Source: Bartonella sp. F02
Lineage (GTDB): Bacteria; Pseudomonadota; Alphaproteobacteria; Rhizobiales; Rhizobiaceae
DNA length: 64,000 nt
Direction: 5' to 3'
NCBI RefSeq assembly: GCF_026929975.1
Contig: NZ_JANHOK010000003.1
Location: 186,001-250,000, forward strand
Numbering within the stretch: the stretch's first letter is position 1; the number at the start of each line of letters is the position of its first letter. The notes below the pieces were generated by a model, which made no database searches, was not told the DNA's origin, and worked only from the letters and a program-made list of their open reading frames with translations. Position numbers and translations under genes: made by a program. Shown piece after piece: positions 57,089-64,000 of the stretch.

Positions 57089-58408
57089 ATGCCTATTAAA
57101 ATTACAATGCCTGCGCTTTCTCCTACGATGGAAGAAGGAAATTTGTCAAAATGGAATATTAAAGAGGGTGATAAAGTTTCTTCTGGTGAAGTTATTGCTG
57201 AAATTGAAACAGATAAAGCTACAATGGAAGTAGAGGCTGTTGATGAAGGAATCGTTGCTAAAATTGTTGTTCCTGCTGGAACACAAGGAGTTAAGGTCAA
57301 TGCTTTAATTGCAGTTTTAGCAGAAGAGGGTGAAGACGTATCAGAAGTTGCGAAAGTTGCAGAAGGAGATGTTTCTTCTTCAGTGAAAGTATCTTCAGCA
57401 GAAACACAAACAAAATCTGAACAGATTTTTGCAGCGCCATCCGCTCAAAAATTATTACAGAACGATAAAAATAAAAAGCGTCTTTTTGCATCTCCTTTAG
57501 CGAAGCGTTTAGCGGCTCAAGCAGGTCTTGATTTATCATTGATTACAGGGACCGGTCCTCATGGTCGTATCATTAAGTATGATGTGGAGAAAGTGTTAAG
57601 TAGTGGTGTTTTTGGCGCTGCTCATGCTTCGAAATCTGGGCAATCAATGGCTCAGGGTGCTTCTGATCAGCAGATCATGAAACTCTTTAAAGAGAATGAG
57701 TATACTTTTTCACCGCACCATAATATGCGTAAAACTATTGCTAAGCGTTTGGTTGAGTCAAAACAAACAGTTCCGCATTTTTATCTGACTGTGGATTGTG
57801 AATTAGATGAATTATTAAATCTACGGACACAACTGAATGCTGCGGCTCCAATGATTAAGGAGCAAGAAGATTTTCGACCTGCTTATAAATTATCTGTCAA
57901 TGATATGATTATACGAGCTGTGGCACTTTCTTTAAAAGCTGTTCCTGCAGCTAATGTATCTTGGCTTGAAGGTGGCATGCTCCACCATAAGCATTGTGAT
58001 GTTGGTGTTGCTGTTTCTGTTCCAAATGGGTTAATTACGCCGATTGTTCGTCATGCAGAAGAGAAATCTTTGTCGATTATTTCCAATGAAATGAAAGACT
58101 TTACAAAACGCGCGCGTGAACAAAAGCTTAAAATGGAAGAATATCAAGGAGGAACAACAGCAGTATCAAATATGGGGATGTATGGTATAAAAGACTTCTC
58201 TGCTATTATTAATCCGCCACATGCGACAATTTTTGCAATTGGTGCAGGTGAACGGCGTGCAGTTGTGAAAAATGATTCCTTAGCGATTGCAACAGTTATG
58301 TCAGTAACACTTTCTGTTGATCATCGTGCTGTTGATGGTGCTTTGGCAGCAGAACTTATTCAAACTTTTAAAAAGTTCATTGAAAATCCATTGACGATGT
58401 TAATTTAA
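57089..58408 (+). CDS. pdhC: dihydrolipoyl acetyltransferase, E2 of pyruvate dehydrogenase
   Basis: Transfers the acetyl group to CoA and forms the core of the complex. The 439-residue protein has one lipoyl domain (lipoyl Lys in [11 protein letters not shown]), an E3/E1-binding domain (FASPLAKRLAAQAGLDLSL) and the catalytic domain with HRAVDG near the C-terminus. Its lipoyl domain is nearly the same as that in pdhB, down to DNA level, suggesting duplication or exchange. AACGGAGGG precedes the ATG. Confidence 0.97.
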   Translation: MPIKITMPALSPTMEEGNLSKWNIKEGDKVSSGEVIAEIETDKATMEVEAVDEGIVAKIVVPAGTQGVKVNALIAVLAEEGEDVSEVAKVAEGDVSSSVKVSSAETQTKSEQIFAAPSAQKLLQNDKNKKRLFASPLAKRLAAQAGLDLSLITGTGPHGRIIKYDVEKVLSSGVFGAAHASKSGQSMAQGASDQQIMKLFKENEYTFSPHHNMRKTIAKRLVESKQTVPHFYLTVDCELDELLNLRTQLNAAAPMIKEQEDFRPAYKLSVNDMIIRAVALSLKAVPAANVSWLEGGMLHHKHCDVGVAVSVPNGLITPIVRHAEEKSLSIISNEMKDFTKRAREQKLKMEEYQGGTTAVSNMGMYGIKDFSAIINPPHATIFAIGAGERRAVVKNDSLAIATVMSVTLSVDHRAVDGALAAELIQTFKKFIENPLTMLI

Positions 58409-58645
58409 GCGATTTTATTTGTTTCACATCTGTTGTACGACAATTTTTGTCATTGTGTGTGGCAATAGTGATTGGCGATTAAGAAAGCAGGTGTGAGCAG
58501 TTTTAATGGTAGTGTTGTAGCTTGTTTTGATTTAATGAAGGCATTCGTACAATATTAGAATAATAATGAAGAGTCTCGATGATTCTTTCATTTTAGTGCG
58601 GATAAATACATAATCCGTTTTGCGTATATCCATGGAGGGATTACT

Positions 58646-60106
58646 GTGAAAAATCTTTATGATGTAATTGTAATTGGCTCGGGACCAGGCGGGTATGTGA
58701 CCGCGATTCGTGCAGCTCAATGTGGTTTTAAAACTGCAATTGTTGAACGTGAGCATTTAGGTGGGATTTGTTTAAATTGGGGCTGTATTCCGACAAAAGC
58801 ACTCTTACGTTCGGCAGAAATAAAGCATTTTTCAGAGCACGCAAAAGATTATGGATTAAAACTTAATGGTTCAATTGAAGCAGATATTAAAGATGTTGTT
58901 GCACGTTCACGTGGGGTTTCAGCGCGTTTAAATTCTGGTGTTGGTTTTTTAATGAAAAAAAACAAAATCGATGTCATTTGGGGTGAAGCTAAATTAACAA
59001 AAGGCGCTAAAAATAACCAACCTGCAGAGATTGTGGTTTCTCCATCATCTAAAAAGATTATGCAGCCGCAAAATCCAATTCCTAAAGGAACATTAGGTGA
59101 GGGCACTTATCATGCAAAGCATATAATTATTGCAACGGGTGCTCGTCCACGTTCTCTTCCTGGTATTGAACCGGATGGAAAGCTTATTTGGACTTATTTT
59201 GAATCTATGGTTCCGCAAGTTATGCCAAAGTCACTTTTGGTGATGGGATCTGGGGCAATTGGTATAGAATTTGCTTCCTTTTATCATGATATGGGTGCTG
59301 AAGTTACTGTTGTTGAGATGATGCCTCAAATTATGCCCGTTGAAGATGCAGAAATTTCAACATTTGCACGTAAAGAATTAGAGAAAAAAGGTATACGCAT
59401 TCTTACCGAAGCAAAAGTAACAAAAGTTGAAAAAACTGCTGATTTTGTTACGGCATATATTGATATCAAAGGAAAAATAGAAAAAATAACAACCGATCGA
59501 TTAATTTCAGCTGTTGGAGTTCAAGGTAATATTGAACATCTTGGATTAGAAGTATTAGGGATCAAAACTGATCGTGGATGTATTGTCACTGATGAATGGA
59601 GTCGGACAAATGTGGACGGTATTTATGCCATTGGTGATGTTGCTGGTCCTCCTATGTTGGCTCACAAGGCAGAGGAAGAGGGTGTGATCTGTATTGAACA
59701 TATCGCTGGTTTGAAGAATGTCCATCCGCTTGATAAAAGCAAAATTCCGGGATGTACGTACTGTACACCACAGGTTGCTTCTGTAGGATTGTCAGAATCT
59801 GCAGCAAAAGAAGCTGGTTATGATATACGTGTTGGTCGTTATTCTTTTGCAGCGAATGGTAAGGCAATTGCTTTAGGTGAAGATCGAGGGTTAGTTAAAA
59901 CCATTTTTGATAAAAAAACTGGGCAGCTTCTTGGTGCACATATGGTAGGCGCAGAAGTAACAGAGCTTATTCAAGGTTTTGTTATTGCTATGAATCTTGA
60001 AACAACAGAAGAAGAATTGATGCACACTGTTTTCCCACATCCAACATTATCGGAAATGATGAAAGAAAGTGTCCTAGATTCTTTTGGCCAGGTTTTAAAT
60101 GCGTGA
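58646..60106 (+). CDS. lpdA: dihydrolipoyl dehydrogenase, E3
   Basis: FAD-dependent reoxidation of dihydrolipoyl groups. The 486-residue protein has the FAD motif VIGSGPGGYVTAI, the redox disulfide GGICLNWGCIPTKA, an NAD motif MGSGAIGIEFASF, and His/Glu in HPHPTLSE. The start is GTG 58646, set by GGAGGGA at 58634-58640; the nearby ATG is in another frame. A 237-base spacer from pdhC suggests its own promoter. Slightly longer than E. coli Lpd due to an insert near residues 120-155. Confidence 0.96.
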   Translation: MKNLYDVIVIGSGPGGYVTAIRAAQCGFKTAIVEREHLGGICLNWGCIPTKALLRSAEIKHFSEHAKDYGLKLNGSIEADIKDVVARSRGVSARLNSGVGFLMKKNKIDVIWGEAKLTKGAKNNQPAEIVVSPSSKKIMQPQNPIPKGTLGEGTYHAKHIIIATGARPRSLPGIEPDGKLIWTYFESMVPQVMPKSLLVMGSGAIGIEFASFYHDMGAEVTVVEMMPQIMPVEDAEISTFARKELEKKGIRILTEAKVTKVEKTADFVTAYIDIKGKIEKITTDRLISAVGVQGNIEHLGLEVLGIKTDRGCIVTDEWSRTNVDGIYAIGDVAGPPMLAHKAEEEGVICIEHIAGLKNVHPLDKSKIPGCTYCTPQVASVGLSESAAKEAGYDIRVGRYSFAANGKAIALGEDRGLVKTIFDKKTGQLLGAHMVGAEVTELIQGFVIAMNLETTEEELMHTVFPHPTLSEMMKESVLDSFGQVLNA

Positions 60107-60182
60107 TGACTTGATTGTATAAAAAGTTTTTAACTTTATAGATTTTTATTGGTGTTTCATGTCTAAAAGGCAGAGGTCTTAG

Positions 60183-61139
60183 ATGGTTACAGTTGTTGAT
60201 AAGGTTACGAATAGACGTGTGCGTCATCCTGAGAAGGCGCATCGTCCAGATACCAGTATTCAGAAAAAACCAGATTGGATTCGTGTAAAAGCACCAACAT
60301 CACAAACATATAAAGAAACTCATGGTATTGTTCGTACTCATAAGTTGGTAACAGTGTGTGAAGAAGCAGGTTGTCCAAATGTTGGTGAATGTTGGAGCCA
60401 ACGGCATGCTAGTTTCATGATTCTAGGTGAAATATGTACACGAGCTTGCGCTTTTTGCAATGTTACGACAGGTATTCCTCTTGCAGTTGATGATAATGAG
60501 CCAGAACGAGTGGCCGATGCTGTTGCGCAGATGGGGTTAAATCATGTTGTGATTACGTCTGTTGACCGTGATGATCTTCCTGATGGTGGTGCACAACATT
60601 TTGCGGAGGTGATTCATGCCATTCGTCGAAAGACTTCTACAACGACAATTGAAGTGTTGACACCAGATTTTCGTAATAAAGATAAGGCTTTAGAAATTGT
60701 CGTTGCTGCTAAACCTGATGTTTTTAATCATAATTTGGAAACGGTTCCGTCTAAATATTTAACGGTTCGTCCAGGAGCACGTTATTTTCATTCAATCCGG
60801 TTATTGCAACGTGTTAAAGAGATTGATCCAACGATTTTTACAAAATCAGGAATTATGGTTGGTCTGGGAGAAGAGCGCAATGAAGTCCTACAATTGATGG
60901 ATGATTTACGTTCTGCTGATGTAGATTTCATGACAATTGGGCAATATTTACAACCCACGCGAAAACATCATCCTGTTATTCGTTTTGTGCCTCCTGATGA
61001 ATTTGAGTCTTTTGCTAAAATAGGTAAAGTAAAGGGATTCTTACATATGGCGTCCAATCCTTTGACGCGCTCTTCTCATCATGCAGGAGATGATTTTAAA
61101 GCTTTACAAAAGGCTCGTGCTGAAAAATTGGCTCGGTAG
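60183..61139 (+). CDS. lipA: lipoyl synthase
   Basis: Radical-SAM enzyme that inserts two sulfurs into octanoyl groups to make lipoyl cofactors for PDH. The 318-residue protein has the auxiliary cluster cysteines in [12 protein letters not shown] and the radical-SAM CTRACAFC, with the C-terminal [10 protein letters not shown]. It lies directly after lpdA, so cofactor synthesis is next to its target complex. Confidence 0.97.
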   Translation: MVTVVDKVTNRRVRHPEKAHRPDTSIQKKPDWIRVKAPTSQTYKETHGIVRTHKLVTVCEEAGCPNVGECWSQRHASFMILGEICTRACAFCNVTTGIPLAVDDNEPERVADAVAQMGLNHVVITSVDRDDLPDGGAQHFAEVIHAIRRKTSTTTIEVLTPDFRNKDKALEIVVAAKPDVFNHNLETVPSKYLTVRPGARYFHSIRLLQRVKEIDPTIFTKSGIMVGLGEERNEVLQLMDDLRSADVDFMTIGQYLQPTRKHHPVIRFVPPDEFESFAKIGKVKGFLHMASNPLTRSSHHAGDDFKALQKARAEKLAR

Positions 61140-61147
61140 GAATAGCT

Positions 61148-61609
61148 ATGCCAACTTTTACAACACAGAAAAAAATTGCTCATACAGCTCCTGAAATGTT
61201 TGATCTAGTTTCAGATATTGAATGCTATCCTGAATTTTTACCAATGTGTGAGGCTTTGACGATTCGTTCTCGAAAAAAAAATGAAGAAAAAACACTTATC
61301 ATTGCTGACATGACAGTTGGCTATAAAATGATCCAAGAAACTTTTACAACTCAGGTTTTTCTTCAACCGAAAGAAAGTATTATTGAAGTTCAATATATTG
61401 ATGGTCCATTTAAATATCTTGAAAACCGTTGGAGATTTCACTCTCTTGAAAACTCGAATGCGTGTAATGTAGAGTTTTTTATTGATTATGAATTTAAAAA
61501 TAAAATATTTGGGCTTGTAATGAGCTCAGTATTTGATATCGCTTTTCATAAATTTACAGATGCTTTTGAGATGCGAGCTCATCAAGTTTATGGTTTCCCA
61601 GAAACGTAA
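61148..61609 (+). CDS. COQ10/RatA-like START-domain protein
   Basis: A 153-residue START-fold protein of the COQ10/SRPBCC group. TAPEMFDLVSDIECYPEFLPMCEAL and DYEFKNKIFGLVMSSVFD match mitochondrial COQ10, a coenzyme Q chaperone; bacterial members were also named RatA. The alphaproteobacterial context (after lipA) favours a quinone role. It starts 8 bases after lipA, so is in the same transcript. Confidence 0.85.
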   Translation: MPTFTTQKKIAHTAPEMFDLVSDIECYPEFLPMCEALTIRSRKKNEEKTLIIADMTVGYKMIQETFTTQVFLQPKESIIEVQYIDGPFKYLENRWRFHSLENSNACNVEFFIDYEFKNKIFGLVMSSVFDIAFHKFTDAFEMRAHQVYGFPET

Positions 61610-61674
61610 TGGATTTAGTTTTTGATGTAATGGGAATGTGATACTCTAGAGATATTTTATAATAAGAGAAAAAC

Positions 61675-62163
61675 TCACTTGAGTGATGCAAGAGTTAGTT
61701 GCAAAGCATTTTCAACAGTTGCATGACGAATAGAATGACGATTCATTTTATCGAACCGCATTTCTTTATGTACAGTTTCATGATTTTTACGAGCAATTGC
61801 AAAATGCACGAGTCCAATTGGTTTTTCTGAACACGCTCCTCCTGGTCCAGCAATTCCTGTTACTGCGATTGAGATAGCTGCAAGTGAGTATTTTAATCCA
61901 CCTTCAGCCATTGCAATGGCTACTTCTTTTGAGACTGCCCCATGTGTTTTTATAAGTTCAGCGGATACACCAACAAGACGTGTTTTGGATTCGTTTGAAT
62001 AGACAACAAACCCGCAATCTAAGATATCTGATGATCCTGCAATGTTCGTAAGGCTTGCTGCAATAAGTCCTCCGGTACAGGATTCGACCGTCGTTAGTAA
62101 CAGGCCTTTTTGACGACAAGCTGTAAGAACTGCCTCTGCTTGTTTTTCACAAATATGTGTCAT
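61675..62163 (-). CDS. pncC: nicotinamide-nucleotide amidase (CinA C-terminal family)
   Basis: Stand-alone CinA C-terminal domain of 162 residues; the family deamidates NMN to nicotinic acid mononucleotide in NAD recycling. The hallmark TVESCTGGLIAA, VVYSNESKTRLVGV and VTGIAGPGG blocks are present. Its ATG overlaps the ispDF stop by 4 bases, so the two are coupled; the same order occurs in many Rhizobiales. Convergent with the COQ10-like gene. Confidence 0.9.
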   Translation of the reverse strand: MTHICEKQAEAVLTACRQKGLLLTTVESCTGGLIAASLTNIAGSSDILDCGFVVYSNESKTRLVGVSAELIKTHGAVSKEVAIAMAEGGLKYSLAAISIAVTGIAGPGGACSEKPIGLVHFAIARKNHETVHKEMRFDKMNRHSIRHATVENALQLTLASLK

Positions 62164-63353
62164 TTTGGAACTTCTCCTGGATAGACAACAGTAGCAGTCG
62201 CGAGAGCAGCAATTCCTTCGCCACGACCAATAAATCCTAGTTTTTCATTCGTGGTTGCTTTGATAGAAATGCGATCAATAGAGATGGTGAGTATATTCAT
62301 AAGATTTGTTACCATCATATGACGATAAGGACCAATTTTAGGCTCTTCAACAATCAATGTAATATCAATGTTTGCAATACGGCCATCTGCTTGTTTAATA
62401 ATTTTAAGAGCGTGGCGTAGAAAAATATGCGATGGAGCATTTTTCCATTGAGGATCAGAAGGAGGAAAATGAGTCCCAATATCTCCGGCACTTTGTGTAG
62501 CGAGAAGAGCGTCCGTTAATGCATGAAGTGCAACATCAGCATCTGAATGTCCTTTTAATTTCTTTTTAAAAGGGATTTTTATGCCACAGAGTGTGATATA
62601 ATCTCCTTCTTCAAAAGAATGAACGTCATAACCATTACCGGTGCGAATATCAGGAAACATTTGTACTCTTTTCTGAAGATGTAGATATGCAGTGTCAAAA
62701 TCTTCTGGCCACGTAATTTTTATATTATCAGGATTTCCATGAATAGCACGCATGGGAATGCCAAACCATTCTGCGATTGCAGAATCGTCTGTAAATTCAT
62801 GTTTGCATGATTGTATTGCTTGTTCGTGAGCAGCTAAGATTCGATCGAATGGAAAACATTGTGGAGTTTGTGCATTATAAAGATCAGCGCGTGGAACTGT
62901 TTCTGAAATATACAGTGTATCGTTGACACGTTTAAGAGTATCAGAAATGGGTAAAACAGGAAGAACACCTTCACGCTTATTGACAGTAATATGGATTTTT
63001 TCAAGAAGTTTATTATCAACGAAGGGGCGTGCACCATCGTGGATATGAACATATTGTGGTTGAATATTTTTGAGTGCACGTAATCCACATAGGGTAGATA
63101 TTTGACGTGTAGCACCTCCTTCAACAATGATAATGTGCTTTTTAAAATCAGCTATAGCATTTTCGCATATTTGGCGATCTTCTGGATGGATAACCAAAAC
63201 GATAGTTGTGATCGCTGTATTTTGCAAAAAGCAGTGTACAGTATGATAAATAACCGGTTTTTTCCCTAAAAGCAGATATTGTTTTGGATTGTTGGGAGGT
63301 GATCCTGCTCTTTTTCCACGCCCAGCGGCTAATATTACAGCTGCAATAGAAAT
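62160..63353 (-). CDS. ispDF: bifunctional IspD/IspF, apparent ATT start
   Basis: Two steps of the MEP isoprenoid pathway in one 397-residue protein: IspD (CTP transfer; LAAGRGKRAG near residue 8, PKQY) and IspF (cyclisation; GYDVHSF and GHSDADVALHALTDA). The frame runs open upstream of a TTG at 63227 for 42 more residues that include the essential IspD nucleotide-binding motif, so that TTG cannot be the start. No ATG, GTG, TTG or CTG occurs between the in-frame stop and this motif. The ATT at 63353, where an ATG is expected (ATT-SIAAVILAAG), lies 6 bases behind AGGAGA. Rare AUU initiation, a recent mutation or a sequence error are the options. Confidence 0.85.
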   Translation of the reverse strand: MSIAAVILAAGRGKRAGSPPNNPKQYLLLGKKPVIYHTVHCFLQNTAITTIVLVIHPEDRQICENAIADFKKHIIIVEGGATRQISTLCGLRALKNIQPQYVHIHDGARPFVDNKLLEKIHITVNKREGVLPVLPISDTLKRVNDTLYISETVPRADLYNAQTPQCFPFDRILAAHEQAIQSCKHEFTDDSAIAEWFGIPMRAIHGNPDNIKITWPEDFDTAYLHLQKRVQMFPDIRTGNGYDVHSFEEGDYITLCGIKIPFKKKLKGHSDADVALHALTDALLATQSAGDIGTHFPPSDPQWKNAPSHIFLRHALKIIKQADGRIANIDITLIVEEPKIGPYRHMMVTNLMNILTISIDRISIKATTNEKLGFIGRGEGIAALATATVVYPGEVPK

Positions 63354-63359
63354 GCTTAG

Positions 63360-63365
63360 TCTCCT
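63360..63365 (-). promoter_or_regulatory. ispDF: Shine-Dalgarno that decides the ispDF start
   Basis: AGGAGA on the minus strand at 63360-63365, with 6 bases to the ATT codon at 63351-63353. It is the best Shine-Dalgarno in the region and supports initiation at the ATT. Confidence 0.65.
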
Positions 63366-63366
63366 T

Positions 63367-63825
63367 TTAATGTTCTTTCAACGGATTATTATTTGTTATT
63401 ATGTCGTCTACTTTCAGCTGATGCTGAAAAGATGAGTTTTGCAGATTAGTAATAGGTATCATTGATAATATATTGAAAAAAGAATTTAATGTGTTTTTGA
63501 GTACCATATTTAAATTATAAAAATGAACTAACAAGCCATTAAAAATTGTATTGTCAAAACATTCTACCATAGAAAAATTACCGTCAGTTTTTTTACAATA
63601 TCAGTAACTGAAATTTCTGTTGCGGATTTTGCTAATTTTACATCACCATTGCGTCTACGTACTGTTTTCATAAAATCAGCTTCAATTATAAGTTGAAAAA
63701 TTTTAAATAAAAAAGTTCTAATATAACATGTACTTTGGCAATATCAGGAATACAACTTAGAGTTTTTTGACGTGTTGTACTGTACATACGCATTCGAAGT
63801 GCGTAACTTGTTTCGTTAATCACAT
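63367..63825 (-). pseudogene. rirA: decayed Rrf2-family regulator (rirA-like)
   Basis: Three frames together spell an Rrf2 protein close to rhizobial RirA, the iron-responsive repressor with a [4Fe-4S] cluster. After ATG (63825) codon 2 is TGA where relatives have Arg (then LTKQ); about 4 bases are lost before YALRMRMY; then IPDIAKVH; one base is lost in a T run before LFKIFQLIIEADFMKTVRRR; one in an A run before DGNFSMVECFDN; the frame then runs to the stop. Of the three cluster cysteines, the first (ECF) is kept, the others read Gly and Tyr. A Shine-Dalgarno (AGGAAGTGAG) and promoter remain. It ends 13 bases before ispDF. Confidence 0.88.
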
Positions 63826-63844
63826 CTCACTTCCTATGGAAAGG

Positions 63845-63874
63845 ATTATAAAAAGCAAACGATTTTAAAGTCAA
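63845..63874 (-). promoter_or_regulatory. sigma-70-type promoter ahead of the rirA relic and ispDF
   Basis: On the minus strand TTGACT at 63869-63874 and TATAAT at 63845-63850 are spaced by 18 bases, a near-consensus promoter 20 bases ahead of the dead rirA start. With rirA dead, it probably persists to drive ispDF and pncC. The remaining bases to 64000 hold nothing else that I recognise. Confidence 0.7.
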
Positions 63875-64000
63875 TTTAAAAAATGTGAAAGCTCTTTCTT
63901 AATTTTTTGGATTGGCTATATTTAAGGTAACGTTATTAGCTTTTGTCACGAAAGATTATGTGAGAGCAATAAGATGTAAGTGATGTATCAATAATTATGA

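Noticed and set aside
63225-63227. TTG as ispDF start
   Set aside because: It would remove the IspD nucleotide-binding motif, which is encoded in frame just upstream.
63367-63570. A separate 67-residue gene upstream of ispDF
   Set aside because: It is the last in-frame piece of the decayed rirA-like gene, matching the C-terminal part of Rrf2 proteins.

Overview
The window is about 62-65 % A+T, and most of its genes belong to families and gene orders typical of Rhizobiales (Alphaproteobacteria). Two tandem autotransporters share a signal peptide and barrel of the kind seen in Bartonella. The organism is therefore most likely a Bartonella species; the species cannot be fixed from the sequence alone. 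No rRNA, tRNA, CRISPR array, insertion sequence or prophage gene was found.

Layout. (1) 1-1.5 kb: phosphatidylethanolamine synthesis (psd, cut by the window edge, and pssA). (2) 1.6-10.4 kb, minus strand: SDR, purF, cvpA, radA, dnaB, rplI, DUF2232 protein, rpsR, rpsF. (3) 10.7-16.9 kb, plus strand: PAP2 phosphatase, the fatty-acid set fabD-fabG-acpP-fabF, mltG, gmk. (4) 16.9-24.5 kb, minus strand: an outer-membrane biogenesis run rsmA-pdxA-surA-lptD-lptG-lptF. (5) 24.8-34.5 kb: holC and a small membrane protein, then an accessory stretch with an MHS-type transporter and two large autotransporters, set in long AT-rich spacers. (6) 34.9-39.3 kb: ndk, pgsA, uvrC, rlmJ. (7) 39.8-46.2 kb: serS, pcm, a LysM/LytM lipoprotein, yajC, then a translationally coupled pair related to mitochondrial complex I assembly factors NDUFAF3 and NDUFAF6. 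(8) 46.3-54.5 kb: ppiD, tpiA, secG, pyrG, kdsA, eno, a TM2 protein, ftsB. (9) 54.6-61.6 kb: the pyruvate dehydrogenase set pdhA-pdhB-pdhC-lpdA with lipA and a COQ10-like gene. (10) 61.7-64 kb, minus strand: pncC, ispDF and a decayed rirA-like regulator.

How the genes fit together. Much of the window is envelope construction: phospholipid head groups, fatty acids, Kdo, LPS export (LptD/F/G), chaperones (SurA, PpiD), protein export (SecG, YajC), septum (FtsB) and peptidoglycan (MltG, LytM lipoprotein). Central metabolism (TpiA, Eno, PDH, LipA), replication (DnaB, HolC, RadA, UvrC) and nucleotide synthesis (PurF, PyrG, Gmk, Ndk) make up the rest.

Most notable observations. Immediately upstream of ispDF lies a clear Rrf2/RirA-type iron-response regulator destroyed by a stop at codon 2, three frameshifts and loss of two of three cluster cysteines. 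Its promoter is intact. ispDF itself has no ATG, GTG or TTG start before its catalytic N-terminus; an ATT codon sits exactly where the start should be, behind a good Shine-Dalgarno. The second autotransporter carries a serine-rich, acidic linker studded with arginine-rich motifs that its neighbour lacks. Several positions where related genomes usually carry surE, a DUF815 ATPase, secDF, pepA, yicC and alr hold only short or non-coding spacers, suggesting local reductive evolution. I saw no convincing new multi-gene system.
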